NCBI GenBank assembly: GCA_024102975.1
Contig: JAGFJD010000380.1
Location: 1 to 64,000 of the forward strand
Direction: 5' to 3'
From: Phaeodactylibacter sp.
Lineage (GTDB): Bacteria; Bacteroidota; Bacteroidia; Chitinophagales; Saprospiraceae
DNA length: 64,000 bases
Shown here in pieces: positions 26,574 to 42,931 of the stretch (within the stretch, counting starts at the first letter, position 1; every line of letters begins with the position of its first letter). The notes below the pieces were generated by a model, which saw nothing but the letters and a program-made list of their open reading frames with translations, ran no database searches and was not told where the DNA came from. Position numbers and translations under genes: made by a program.

Positions 26574-27091
26574 TTATTGGATAATGGCCAACGGCGGCAC
26601 CGCCGTTATATCCAGCGTAGCGGAGGCCAGCTGCACTTTGCCTTCGGTGGCGTTGAACTGCTCCAGCAGCCGCTGGTACAGCAGTGTCTTATTGCTCTTG
26701 CGTCGTTTGTAATCCACTACGAAGCGGAGGGTAAACTCGATCCAGTTGTCGGTAAGCCGGATGAAAATGACGGGCGTGACGTTGGCATCCTCGATCAGGT
26801 ACTTCCTGACCATCTTTTTCCAGTATTGCCGGGCGTATCCGGCGTACTCGCCGAGCAGGCCGGCAGCCACCTCTTCGATGATGCGGTGAGCCAGGCCAAC
26901 ATCGCTGCCGTATTTGACCGGCAGGGTGATCTCGTCCCAGACAAAGGGAAAATCGGTGGAGTAGTTGAACACCGGCCCTTTAAAGACGAAGGAGTTGCTG
27001 ATCTGGAGAATGCGGCCGCTGTAGTTGTCGCTCGTCACCCACTGGCCGATCTCCAGCGCTGCAGTTCTTCGATGAATGCTTTCAGGTTCAT
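26574..27091 (-). pseudogene. Remnant of an MscS-type mechanosensitive channel gene
   Basis: The C-terminal part (27038 down to 26574) reads EIGQWVTSDNYSGRILQISN, VFKGPVFNYSTDFPFVWDEI and so on, the beta domain and cytoplasmic vestibule of an MscS-family channel. Upstream, an ATG at 27091 starts MNLKAFIEELQ, a plausible N-terminus, but it runs straight into the beta domain in a different frame and meets TGA at 27037-27035. The membrane helices are therefore missing and the join is out of frame, as expected after an internal deletion. No functional channel can be made. Confidence 0.7.
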
Positions 27092-27144
27092 GCTGTTGTT
27101 ATTCTGCCTGGCTACCCGTCTGACGTTGAACACCCAAATAGGCT

Positions 27145-27168
27145 CACCCAAAAGTTGGGTGTTTTTTT
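27145..27168 (+). terminator. Rho-independent terminator (CACCCAA-aag-TTGGGTG plus T7)
   Basis: A perfect 7-bp stem with a 3-base loop is followed by seven T residues on the plus strand. The only plus-strand gene upstream is the receptor fragment at 26429, so this looks like the orphaned terminator of a lost gene. It also insulates the oxidoreductase gene at 27255. Confidence 0.7.
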
Positions 27169-27187
27169 ATCCACAAGTACTGAGGAT

Positions 27188-27208
27188 TATCAGCTGAAAG
27201 GGCTGATA
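27188..27208. promoter_or_regulatory. Dyad upstream of the oxidoreductase gene (TATCAGC-n7-GCTGATA)
   Basis: A perfect 7-bp inverted repeat with a 7-base spacer lies about 47 bp before the ATG at 27255, just upstream of the sequence TATCTTTTG that may be part of the promoter. Size and place fit a repressor or activator site. The binding protein is unknown. Confidence 0.4.
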
Positions 27209-27254
27209 GTTATCAGTTATCCTTATCTTTTGGCGGCACAAATAATATTTAATC

Positions 27255-28232
27255 ATGAAAGCACTGCTCTTCACCGGCGTCAAAGAACCACTGGTTTATA
27301 CTGATGTAAATCTGCCCGAACACGACGACACTTTCGGTGTGGTCCGCCTCCGGGCCGCCGCCCTCAACCGGCGGGACTACTGGATCACCCTGGGCCTGTA
27401 TCCCAACCTGCGTTTCCCCTCCGTGCTGGGTTCCGACGGCTGCGGGGAGTACGAAGGGCAGGAGGTCGTCATCAACCCCAGCGTCCACTGGGGGGATGAC
27501 CCGCGCTTTTATTCCGACGACTATTTCATCCTGGGCATGGCGGAAGACGGCACCTTTGCGGAACAAGTGGCCGTCCGCAAAAAAAACATCTATCCAAAGC
27601 CGGCCCACCTGACCGCTGAACAGGCCGCCGCCCTGCCCCTGGCGGGCCTCACCGCCTACCGCGTACTGTTCAGCCGCTGCCAGGCCCGGGCCGGCGACAG
27701 GGTGCTCATCTCGGGCGTGGGCGGCGGTGTGGCTTTGCTGGCCTGCCAGTTCGCCATCGCTATCGGCGCCGAGGTGTACGTCACTTCCGGCTCGGAAGAC
27801 AAGATCGAAAAGGCCGTCGCCCTGGGGGCCATAGGGGGAGCGAATTATAAAGATCCGGAATCGATGAAGGCCCTGCAAAAGCGGTCCGGCGGATTCGACG
27901 TGGTGATCGACAGCGCCGGCGGCGACGGCTTCAACCAACTGCTGAAAATGTGCCGCAAAGGCGCCCGGATCGGCGTCTACGGCGGCACAGCCGGCGCCTG
28001 GAACGGCATCAGCGTGCCGAATGTTTTTTTCAAACAACTCTCCATCTACGGCAGCACCATGGGCGCCGACGCCGAATTCGGCCAGATGCTGGACTTCGTC
28101 AGCGAGCATAAGATCGTGCCGGTAGTGGACCGGGTTTTCGACTTGAAGGATGGCAACGAGGCACTGCAGGTGATGAAAAACAGCCGGCAATTCGGCAAGA
28201 TCGTACTTCGGATAGCCAATCCCGAAGGATAA
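27255..28232 (+). CDS. Zinc-type alcohol dehydrogenase-like MDR oxidoreductase
   Basis: A 325-residue medium-chain dehydrogenase/reductase. The catalytic GroES-like domain (1-120) includes LNRRDYWITLGLYPNLRFPS and VLGSDGCGEYEG; the Rossmann domain begins with RVLISGVGGGVALLACQFA, the NAD(P)-binding glycine-rich turn. The catalytic-zinc Cys is absent at the usual place and there is no four-Cys structural-zinc lobe, so it is more like quinone oxidoreductases than true alcohol dehydrogenases. It should reduce or oxidise a carbonyl or enone with NADPH or NADH in the cytoplasm. It appears monocistronic, with a dyad in front. Confidence 0.87.
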   Translation: MKALLFTGVKEPLVYTDVNLPEHDDTFGVVRLRAAALNRRDYWITLGLYPNLRFPSVLGSDGCGEYEGQEVVINPSVHWGDDPRFYSDDYFILGMAEDGTFAEQVAVRKKNIYPKPAHLTAEQAAALPLAGLTAYRVLFSRCQARAGDRVLISGVGGGVALLACQFAIAIGAEVYVTSGSEDKIEKAVALGAIGGANYKDPESMKALQKRSGGFDVVIDSAGGDGFNQLLKMCRKGARIGVYGGTAGAWNGISVPNVFFKQLSIYGSTMGADAEFGQMLDFVSEHKIVPVVDRVFDLKDGNEALQVMKNSRQFGKIVLRIANPEG

Positions 28233-28250
28233 GTTGCCGGTTCTCTTTTC

Positions 28251-28278
28251 CGACTTCCGACTTCCGACTTCCGACTTT
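28251..28278. repeat. 7-bp tandem repeat (CGACTTC x4)
   Basis: Four consecutive 7-bp units, the last with one change, lie 18 bp after the stop of the oxidoreductase gene. Short tandem arrays near stop codons recur in this window. Confidence 0.8.
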
Positions 28279-28341
28279 CCGGCTTCCGCCCTGATCCAAA
28301 CCTTTAACATCCCCGGTTCTTCCTTTTCCTTTCATTTGTGC

Positions 28342-28349
28342 TATTTTTG
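28342..28349 (+). promoter_or_regulatory. Candidate -7 box (TATTTTTG) for the giant surface-protein gene
   Basis: The octamer fits TAnnTTTG and lies about 115 bp before the ATG at 28464, leaving a leader that contains two hairpins. Confidence 0.4.
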
Positions 28350-28390
28350 TCATCTGTCCGTAATAGCAGACGGAACTACGGCAGCGAAAA

Positions 28391-28440
28391 AGGCCCGAAA
28401 CGGGTCTAGGAAAGGGAAACATGAGCCATTAATCATGTTT
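28391..28440 (+). promoter_or_regulatory. Two hairpins in the leader of the giant surface-protein gene
   Basis: The first hairpin pairs GGCCCG and CGGGTC around AAA (28392-28406). The second pairs AAACATGA (28417-28424) with TCATGTTT (28433-28440) and is followed by a pyrimidine run. The second ends 23 bp before the start codon and could attenuate or shield initiation. No regulatory ligand is suggested. Confidence 0.4.
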
Positions 28441-28463
28441 TTCTTTCTTTCAATCCCAAGAAC

Positions 28464-37123
<8,660 letters not shown>

Positions 37124-37205
37124 TCACTTATATTTTGGCGCCTTGAAATAAAACCGCCGATCCGGCAAGATAGTTGTTTTTGGGAAAAGGGGCAACCCAA
37201 CAAAT

Positions 37206-37460
37206 TTAATAGCTGACAGCCTCCAGTTCCTCTTCCAGCCAGCCGTCCAGCCCTTTGTACCAGTCGAGGTGGGGGGAGAACTGGTTGCAGCCTCCCCTGA
37301 AACCGATGCATTGGGTGTATTTCCACTGCTTGTGGCAGGCCGGGCAGCGGGCGGCGGTGGCAAAGGTATTCCATACGTGCCCGCAGGTGCAGGACCAGTA
37401 GGCGCCGCCGTCGGGCTCCCAGCCGCATTTGGGGCATTCTATTTTGACGTCTTCAGGCAT
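37206..37460 (-). CDS. Small zinc-ribbon protein
   Basis: An 84-residue protein with eight cysteines at positions 9, 12, 24, 26, 39, 42, 51 and 58, in the patterns CPKC, CTCGHVW and CPACHKQW. The first and third pairs have zinc-ribbon spacing, so one or two zinc sites are likely. Such proteins often bind nucleic acid or partner proteins, but nothing points to a target. It ends with an acidic, aromatic tail (WYKGLDGWLEEELEAVSY). It is single-gene, upstream of the DUF433 gene on the same strand with 82 bp between. Confidence 0.72.
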   Translation of the reverse strand: MPEDVKIECPKCGWEPDGGAYWSCTCGHVWNTFATAARCPACHKQWKYTQCIGFRGGCNQFSPHLDWYKGLDGWLEEELEAVSY

Positions 37461-37755
37461 TGGTGTATTGGTGTAAGTATATGGATTGAATTAGTGAATT
37501 AGCGAATGACTGAATACCACGGCTTTAGACCCAGATTTGTGTTGCACTACAATGGTCCGGTTACTTATTGGCACATTGGTGTATGGGTCTCGGGGGATAG
37601 TCCAATTTTCTGTGCCTCCTGAAAAACGCCCTTTTATTTTCAGGGATTTGCGTACGGCAAACAGCGGCGAACGGCGAACAGCTAATAGCGAACTGCCAAC
37701 AGCGAACAACCCCGGTTCCAGGGATTCCCTGCACCCATGCACCCGCTCCCCCCCT
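37461..37755. other. 295-bp intergenic region with degenerate GCGAAC/AACAGC repeats
   Basis: No gene is seen. Around 37650-37712 the words GCGAAC, GGCGAACAGC, TAGCGAACT and CAACAGCGAACAAC recur with roughly 7-11 bp periodicity. An array of GTGTATTGGTGTA-like words lies near 37462. Nothing else was recognised. Confidence 0.5.
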
Positions 37756-38229
37756 TCACTCCGCTATTTCCCCGACCACCGCGCCCGTAATCTGCCGCAG
37801 GGCTTCCGGCGAAAGGCCCACCAGCAATCCCCGCTGGCCGGCGTTGACGTAAATGACGTCATAAGCCAGGGCGGAGGTATCGAGATAGGCCGGATAATCT
37901 TTTTTCATGCCGATGGGCGAGCATCCGCCGCGGATATAGCCGGTCAGGACCAGGATATCTTTCACGGGTATCAGGGCCATCTTTTTGTTGCCGCTGGCCC
38001 GGGCCAGGGCTTTGAAATCGAGGTTTTTGTGGCCGGGCACTATGGCCACGGCGACGCCGTTCTTATCACCTTTAGCGACGAGGGTCTTGAAGATGCGCTC
38101 CAGGAGCAGGCCGTTCTCTGCGGCGATATGTTCCACGCTGAGGTCTTCGGCATCATACTGGTATTCCACCGTTTCATATTGCACCTTCCGGGCGTCCAGC
38201 TGTCGCAGGGCGTTGGTCTTTTTACTCAT
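37756..38229 (-). CDS. ybaK: Cys-tRNA(Pro)/aminoacyl-tRNA deacylase, YbaK/EbsC type
   Basis: A 157-residue protein of the YbaK/ProX editing family: TNALRQLDARKVQYETVEYQ at the start, VEHIAAENGLLLERIFKTLV, KNLDFKALARASGNKKMALI, and GYIRGGCSPIGMKKDYPAYL, which includes the conserved G-G-xSPxG loop of the active site with the catalytic lysine earlier (TLVAKGD). YbaK hydrolyses Cys-tRNAPro made in error by ProRS, acting in the cytoplasm. The start overlaps the end of the MOSC gene by 8 bp, so both are in one operon. The length is normal. Confidence 0.93.
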   Translation of the reverse strand: MSKKTNALRQLDARKVQYETVEYQYDAEDLSVEHIAAENGLLLERIFKTLVAKGDKNGVAVAIVPGHKNLDFKALARASGNKKMALIPVKDILVLTGYIRGGCSPIGMKKDYPAYLDTSALAYDVIYVNAGQRGLLVGLSPEALRQITGAVVGEIAE

Positions 38230-38710
38230 GGTCCTCGTTGCTTATGTAGAGGGAAACCGCATCGCCCACCGAAATGGTTCCCCCTTGGATCACCCGGGCG
38301 GTAATGCCGCCGTGGCCGCGCATGGCGTTGAAGCCCCCGGGGCCGAAGTTTTCCTCCATGCGGGAGCAGGGGTGGCACTCGCCGGTGTATTCGAGCAGGG
38401 CCTCTCCCAGGCGGAACTGCTGCCCCTTCAGCGCCAGCAGGTTGATGCCCGAGACGAGGATGTTGCGGCGGGTGAGGGCGGGATCGACTTCCCCTATTCT
38501 CAGGATCGCCGCTACGGCCGGCAGGTGTTCGGCCTGGATGAGCGTCACCTGCCGCTTGCCGCTCCGCCCGCTGTAGTGGTCGCCGGAGAGGCCTGCTTCC
38601 GGGGTGAGGCGGGCCCCTGGCACGGCCTCGACCGCTCCGCGCTTCTGCGGCCGCCGGCCGATCCATTCGATCTTGCCGGAATGGGGGATGGACTGGAGGA
38701 GGTCTTTCAT
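38222..38710 (-). CDS. MOSC domain protein
   Basis: A 162-residue protein consisting of a MOSC domain: GLSGDHYSGRSGKRQVTLIQ, ALTRRNILVSGINLLALKG, and the C-terminal ECHPCSRMEENFGPGGFNAM RGHGGITARVIQGG (shown in two parts), with the cysteine conserved in this superfamily. MOSC domains bind molybdopterin-type or sulfur-carrier ligands and are found in molybdenum cofactor sulfurase and YiiM-like reductases; stand-alone short members are usually uncharacterised. A molybdenum hydroxylase is encoded 4 kb away, though on a separate transcript, so a cofactor link is possible but unproven. It is the first gene of a two-gene operon with ybaK. Confidence 0.88.
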   Translation of the reverse strand: MKDLLQSIPHSGKIEWIGRRPQKRGAVEAVPGARLTPEAGLSGDHYSGRSGKRQVTLIQAEHLPAVAAILRIGEVDPALTRRNILVSGINLLALKGQQFRLGEALLEYTGECHPCSRMEENFGPGGFNAMRGHGGITARVIQGGTISVGDAVSLYISNEDHE

Positions 38711-38732
38711 GGACTTAGGGGATATTTGTGTG

Positions 38733-38802
38733 TAAGTGTTTAAGCGCGTAAGTGTGTAAGTTTGTAAGTGTGTAAGTGTGTAAGTGTTTAAGTGTTTAAG
38801 TG
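38733..38802. repeat. 8-bp tandem repeat (TAAGTGTG/TAAGTGTT, about 8.5 units)
   Basis: Eight complete 8-bp units and one partial unit, with few changes, lie just upstream of the MOSC gene and after the stop of the hypothetical membrane protein. A second word family (ACATCCATACATCC) follows at about 38846-38875. Confidence 0.85.
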
Positions 38803-38877
38803 CATTTGGGAGAGGTACGCCGGAGGGCTACAGGCTGACCAGACAACACATACATCCATACATCCACACATCCACAC

Positions 38878-39378
38878 CTACGCCGCCTCCCGCGCCGTCA
38901 CCACCTCATCCAGGAACCGCTTCAGCTGCTGCATCTCGTCCTTGCCCAGGCGCTCCCCGGTTTTGGCGGAAAGGTAGAGGAAGATGGCCAGGCCGGCGCC
39001 GACGGGCAGCACCCAGAGCACCGGGGCCGGGATGCCCAGGCTCACCTGAGAAAAACCGGTGATGGCCACGAACAGGCAGATGACGCCAATGATGGAATAC
39101 ATAAAAACGAACATCAGCCAGACCGAGGGCCTTGGGCCAAACAGGCCGCGGACGAGGGCACCCTGCCCGCTCTCGTGCTCCTCCACTTCCAGTGCCAGCT
39201 GGGGCGACCAGAAGTGTTGCTTGTCGTAGGGAATCTTTAGCGTAACATGATGGTCGGCGACATACCCGATGATGGGGCTGCCCGGCTGTTTAAGGGCAGC
39301 CCGCAGGCGGGCCAGGGCCTCGTCCTTGCTAAGGGGTATTTCCTGCTGGAACCGGGGGCGGATTTCTATGGCTGTCAT
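38878..39378 (-). CDS. Conserved-looking hypothetical membrane protein with two transmembrane helices
   Basis: A 166-residue protein. Residues 1-85 form a soluble beta-rich domain (GYVADHHVTLKIPYDKQHFW, then LALEVEEHE), followed by two membrane helices at about 87-108 and 117-136 and a charged cytoplasmic tail (KTGERLGKDEMQQLKRFLDE). I do not recognise a family with confidence; the layout recalls uncharacterised Saprospiria proteins with an N-terminal DUF and a helical hairpin. It is monocistronic, in the same direction as the MOSC-ybaK operon but separated from it by 167 bp of repeats. Confidence 0.7.
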   Translation of the reverse strand: MTAIEIRPRFQQEIPLSKDEALARLRAALKQPGSPIIGYVADHHVTLKIPYDKQHFWSPQLALEVEEHESGQGALVRGLFGPRPSVWLMFVFMYSIIGVICLFVAITGFSQVSLGIPAPVLWVLPVGAGLAIFLYLSAKTGERLGKDEMQQLKRFLDEVVTAREAA

Positions 39379-39521
39379 TTTGTTATGTTATCTTTGGATA
39401 ACCAGTCCACTAATTTAATGATCAATCCGGGGATGCGGAATAAAATGTCAGAAAAAAGAATCAAGCGTTAAACTTAACGTCCATTCCCGAGTCCAACCTC
39501 CCAAAACAAAAACGCCAATTC

Positions 39522-39959
39522 ATGAAATTACCAACCACCAAACCGGCTATCTGCATGCTCTTGCTGGCTTCTTTCACTCTCGGCATGGCATTCACGCCTG
39601 CGGCTGAAATGAATCTCCCCAGCGCCACCGCTCAGCAACCCCGCTGGGAAAAACTCGGCCAGCGCCGGGTCGACCGCAAAGTGGACCGCGACGAAATCCT
39701 GGTCACCGCCCGGGAAGGGGCCTTCCGCAAGATCAAGCTCATCGTCCGCCGTTCTCCCATCAACATGCACCGCTGCGTGGTCCACTTCCGCAACGGCGAC
39801 ACCCAGGACGTCGAACTGCGCAACAACATCCCAGCCGGAGGCGAAACCCGGGTAATCGACATCGAGGGCAACCGCCGCATCATCACCAAAGTGGTGTTCT
39901 GGTACGATACCAAAGGGCTGCAGGATAAGGCGGTGGTGGAATTGTGGGGAAGGCATTAG
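39522..39959 (+). CDS. Small exported beta-rich protein (DUF2541-like)
   Basis: A 145-residue protein with an N-terminal signal (ICMLLLASFTLGMAFTPAAE). The mature part, from WEKLGQRRVDRKVDRDEILV through KLIVRRSPINMHRCVVHFRN to RRIITKVVFWYDTKG, alternates beta strands with basic residues and resembles DUF2541 periplasmic proteins, which have no known function. The similarity is only moderate by eye. The gene is monocistronic, facing the KorA/B pair tail-to-tail across a 256-bp repeat-containing gap. Confidence 0.68.
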   Translation: MKLPTTKPAICMLLLASFTLGMAFTPAAEMNLPSATAQQPRWEKLGQRRVDRKVDRDEILVTAREGAFRKIKLIVRRSPINMHRCVVHFRNGDTQDVELRNNIPAGGETRVIDIEGNRRIITKVVFWYDTKGLQDKAVVELWGRH

Positions 39960-39975
39960 GGGGTGTTGCGTACTG

Positions 39976-40015
39976 GGGTGGAAATGGGTGGAAATGGGTG
40001 GAAATGGGTGGAAAT
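39976..40015. repeat. 10-bp tandem repeat (GGGTGGAAAT x4)
   Basis: Four perfect copies of a decamer lie 16 bp after the stop of the exported beta-rich protein, between convergent genes. Confidence 0.9.
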
Positions 40016-40215
40016 GCCCTGGGATCCACCGGCCAACGGGGCTATTCAGGAAAATGTGATACTGCTGTTCATACTTTCACCCTACTCTCGCTATTGCTGC
40101 CAGATAGAAAGCTGGCGTTGGACAACGTTGGCCGTCAGTGGGTTGCCGAAATCCCGTCGAACCTTGATCCTCGAACAATTGAACTCCGAACTTGTCCAAC
40201 GTCAGGCCGGTAGCC

Positions 40216-41508
40216 TTAACGGCATGTTGCTCCTGGCCCCGAAATAACTTCCCCGTTATTTGCTGCCGAAAGCACCATTCCTGCCGCCTTTTCGACAACT
40301 TCCACCAGAGACTCTCCGTGCTTGTGACCCCTGGCTACCTCCAGCAATGCATCCCGTTCCAGCAGGCCCTCCCGTATCAGCCAGGAGGTAGCGGCGGCCA
40401 GGGCTGCGCCCTGTTTGCCTGCCTCTTTCCGGAAATCTCCGTAAATGGCGTTGGGGAAGGACTCTTCCCGCAGCGCGCTGTCCAGCACCAACGTCGTGTT
40501 TGGCCTGGCCCGGCTGCGGGCCTTGGCCATTCCGTCTTCGGTAACGGCGATGATCACATCCGGCGCCTCCAGGCCGGTGTAGTGAATCCTGCTTCTGGAA
40601 AGGATGACCTCCGCCAGGGAGAAACCGGTGCCGACAGTAATCGGGTATTCTCCTTTCATCGTGGCATGCAGGCCGGAGCGGATGCCGGCATTGGCGACCA
40701 GGCGGGCTGCCGATTGTATGCCGCCGCCGGCCGAGCCGGCGATGACGATGCCCAGCCGTTCCCGGATGTGGGATAGATAAGGAGCAGGCAGCGGGCCGCC
40801 TTTTCCGAACAGCGGGCCGGTGTCCCGGTAAGAGGCCCGGGCAGGCGGGCGCTGGCGGGACAGCTTCAAATCTCCGGGGATTACATCCGCCAGCTCCTTC
40901 AATTTTTTCACGCCGTGGGACGGGCACAGGCAGGCCACCTCGATGAGGGAGAAACCGGGCGTGGCGAGGGCTTCATGAAAATACGCCTTAAATTCGCCGG
41001 GAGCGGATATCCGGGCGCTGCAGGCAGCGCCTGCCTCGTGGGCCAGCCGGACGATGTCGAAGGGCGGCGCATCGTCGTCGACGTGTTTCTCAGCCTTGAA
41101 CGCCTGGGTGGACAGGCCGCTCATCTGCCCCCCGGTCATGCCGTAGAGCAGGTTATTGAGCACGATGAGCACCATGTCGACATTGTGGCGCGCCGCCTCC
41201 AGCAGGTGCTGCAGGCCGATGGTGGCCCCGCCGTCGCCCTGTATGGCGATCACCTTTTTGCCAGGATCGGCCAGGCCCAGGGAAACGCCCAGCGCCAGGG
41301 CAGGCGCCCGGCCGTGCAGGCCGTGTATGGTGTGAGTGGCCAGGATGGGATCCACCAGCCCGGCACAGCCGATATCGCTGACGACGATGACGTCCAGCGG
41401 GCTGAAGCCGGCTTCTTCCAGGGCTTTGGCCAGGTTCTTAACGGCGACGCCATGCCCGCAACCGGGGCAGAAGGGCATGTCTTTAGTGACCAGGATGGGC
41501 TGAGTCAT
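40216..41508 (-). CDS. 2-oxoacid:ferredoxin oxidoreductase, fused beta and gamma subunits
   Basis: A 430-residue protein. The beta part (1-240) has CPGCGHG at 14-20 and the thiamine diphosphate motif GDGG at 91-94 ending with NN at 118-119; the gamma part (about 251-400) starts GIVIAGSAGGGIQSAARLVA, the pattern of the gamma subunit (2-oxoacid:acceptor oxidoreductase superfamily). In most bacteria these are separate polypeptides, so this is a natural fusion. With the alpha subunit gene directly upstream (4-bp overlap at 41505-41508) it should oxidatively decarboxylate a 2-oxoacid, such as 2-oxoglutarate, to the acyl-CoA with reduction of ferredoxin. No delta (8Fe ferredoxin) subunit is encoded here. 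The exact substrate is not clear from sequence. Confidence 0.87.
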   Translation of the reverse strand: MTQPILVTKDMPFCPGCGHGVAVKNLAKALEEAGFSPLDVIVVSDIGCAGLVDPILATHTIHGLHGRAPALALGVSLGLADPGKKVIAIQGDGGATIGLQHLLEAARHNVDMVLIVLNNLLYGMTGGQMSGLSTQAFKAEKHVDDDAPPFDIVRLAHEAGAACSARISAPGEFKAYFHEALATPGFSLIEVACLCPSHGVKKLKELADVIPGDLKLSRQRPPARASYRDTGPLFGKGGPLPAPYLSHIRERLGIVIAGSAGGGIQSAARLVANAGIRSGLHATMKGEYPITVGTGFSLAEVILSRSRIHYTGLEAPDVIIAVTEDGMAKARSRARPNTTLVLDSALREESFPNAIYGDFRKEAGKQGAALAAATSWLIREGLLERDALLEVARGHKHGESLVEVVEKAAGMVLSAANNGEVISGPGATCR

Positions 41509-42602
41509 ACGGCTAATTCTTTTATTATTTCCGAAGGGGCGATCATGCTCCCGATCTTGTTGACGCTCCGGATATGCGCCCTGCGGGCCTGCCCGTAGAT
41601 CAGTTCCCGGAGCAATCCCGGCAGGTTCTCTTCCACGAACATCTGTTTTTCGTAACGTTCCAGGATGGACAGGATGGCCGGCGGGACGGGCAGCAGGGTC
41701 TTGATGACCAGCAGGGACACTTTCCTGCTCTGCCGGCGCAGGGCGGCCACCGCATCCCGCGCCGCATCGGCGGAGATGCCGTAGGAGACGATCAGTTCCC
41801 CGGCGCCGTCTTCTTCGTCCAGTTCGAAGAAGGTGAATCCGGAAATGTTTTGCTCCAGCTTGTCCTGCAGCCGTTTGGTATTGGCCATGGCTTCCGGGCT
41901 TTCCTTCTGGATGAGGCCGGCCCGGCCGTGGGTGGAGGCGTTCAGCCGCACCTGGTGGGTTTCATCCCCCAATGGGATGAAGGGCGGGACGCCATCGGCC
42001 CCGGCACGGTAGGACTGGTAGGGCAGCGCTACCTCCAGCTCCGCGCTTTCTACTTTTTTAATTTCCGGCAGGCCGGACAAGTCGAAACTCCTGTAGGTCA
42101 TCACCATCTCTTTGGAGGTGAGCAGGACGACGGGCGTGCGGTAGCGAACCGCCGTTTTGACGGCCTCATAGGCCAGGTTCCAGCAATCTTCGAAGCTGGA
42201 CGGGCAGAAAACCGGGATTTGGTATCCCCCGGAGATGGCGCCCCGGAGCAGCAGGAGGTCGCCCTGGGCGCCGGTGGTTGCCGAGCCCGTGCTTGGCCCC
42301 AGCCGTTGGGTGACGATGATGAGCATAGGCAGTTCCATCATGTGGGCCATGTTGAGGCTTTCCACCATCAGGGCCAGGCCGGGGAAGGAGGTGGCCGTTA
42401 CCGGCATCCGCCCTGCGGCCGAGAAGCCGGCCATCCACTGGAGGACGGATATTTCGTCGGGGCCGGCCAGAAAGAGGGGGAAGCGCTTTTGAGCGTAAGC
42501 ATAAAACCAGTTGGACGGGGTGATGGGGTAGCCGACGTACACATCGGCGCCTGCCCGTACGCAGGCTTCGGTGATGATCTTCGAGCCGTCGATCAGTTGC
42601 AT
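41505..42602 (-). CDS. 2-oxoacid:ferredoxin oxidoreductase subunit alpha
   Basis: A 365-residue protein starting MQLIDGSKIITEACVRAGAD, with the alpha-subunit hallmarks GYPITPSN, ISVLQWMAGFSAAGRMPVTA, MVESLNMAHMMELPMLIIVT and QRLGPSTGSATTGAQGDLL. In KorA/VorB-type enzymes this subunit binds CoA and supports the thiamine site. It is the first gene of a two-gene operon and its stop overlaps the fused beta-gamma gene. The proteins form a cytoplasmic complex. The order and fusion suggest a compact form of the KOR/VOR family; 2-oxoglutarate and branched-chain 2-oxoacids are the leading substrates by family knowledge. Confidence 0.87.
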   Translation of the reverse strand: MQLIDGSKIITEACVRAGADVYVGYPITPSNWFYAYAQKRFPLFLAGPDEISVLQWMAGFSAAGRMPVTATSFPGLALMVESLNMAHMMELPMLIIVTQRLGPSTGSATTGAQGDLLLLRGAISGGYQIPVFCPSSFEDCWNLAYEAVKTAVRYRTPVVLLTSKEMVMTYRSFDLSGLPEIKKVESAELEVALPYQSYRAGADGVPPFIPLGDETHQVRLNASTHGRAGLIQKESPEAMANTKRLQDKLEQNISGFTFFELDEEDGAGELIVSYGISADAARDAVAALRRQSRKVSLLVIKTLLPVPPAILSILERYEKQMFVEENLPGLLRELIYGQARRAHIRSVNKIGSMIAPSEIIKELAV

Positions 42603-42931
42603 AGGAATGGTTTTTGGATAGCCAGGACAAGTTTTTCCAGCGGGCAGCCCCGGAAAAACCTGCCCCCGCCTCCTGCAGGCAAGAGCCGATGGGGAACAGG
42701 GAATGGAAGAGCAAGTTATGAGGGTTCGGGGAAAGCCGGGATGATTTTTATCAACTTGCCGGACTTTGGATCATAGACCTGACAAGTCTACCGTCGTCTC
42801 CCTGCGGCCGGGACTTGTCAAGTCTTATACTGACGCACGGCAGGTTTTGTCGACTACAAAACCCGCCGGGTCAGTATATACAGGCATCGCTGGTTTTGTT
42901 CCTGACAAAACCACGCGTTCGCCAGTATAGC
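42603..42931. other. 329-bp intergenic region with a hairpin and a REP-like element
   Basis: No gene is seen. TGACAAGTC (42780-42788) and GACTTGTCA (42812-42820) form a 9-bp hairpin with a 23-base loop. Directly next to it is the 105-bp double-hairpin element described separately, which ends one base before the stop codon of the molybdopterin-subunit gene. The rest shows no promoter for korA that I could recognise. Confidence 0.5.
42826..42930. repeat. 105-bp double-hairpin (REP-like) element, copy 1
   Basis: Two adjoining imperfect hairpins form this element. One has arms beginning TACTGACGCACGG and ending GCCGGGTCAGTA around a CGACT loop with GGTTTTGT/ACAAAACC stems. The other has TGGTTTTGT and ACAAAACCA stems around CCTG. 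An almost identical copy in opposite orientation lies at 56599-56703 (104 of 105 bases the same by eye). The tail abuts the 3' end of the molybdopterin-subunit gene, the position REP-like elements often take. No function is seen. Confidence 0.85.

Noticed and set aside
26430-27197. A 255-residue plus-strand open frame over the decayed region
   Set aside because: It crosses the remnants of two unrelated genes on different strands and frames, so it is a chance frame.
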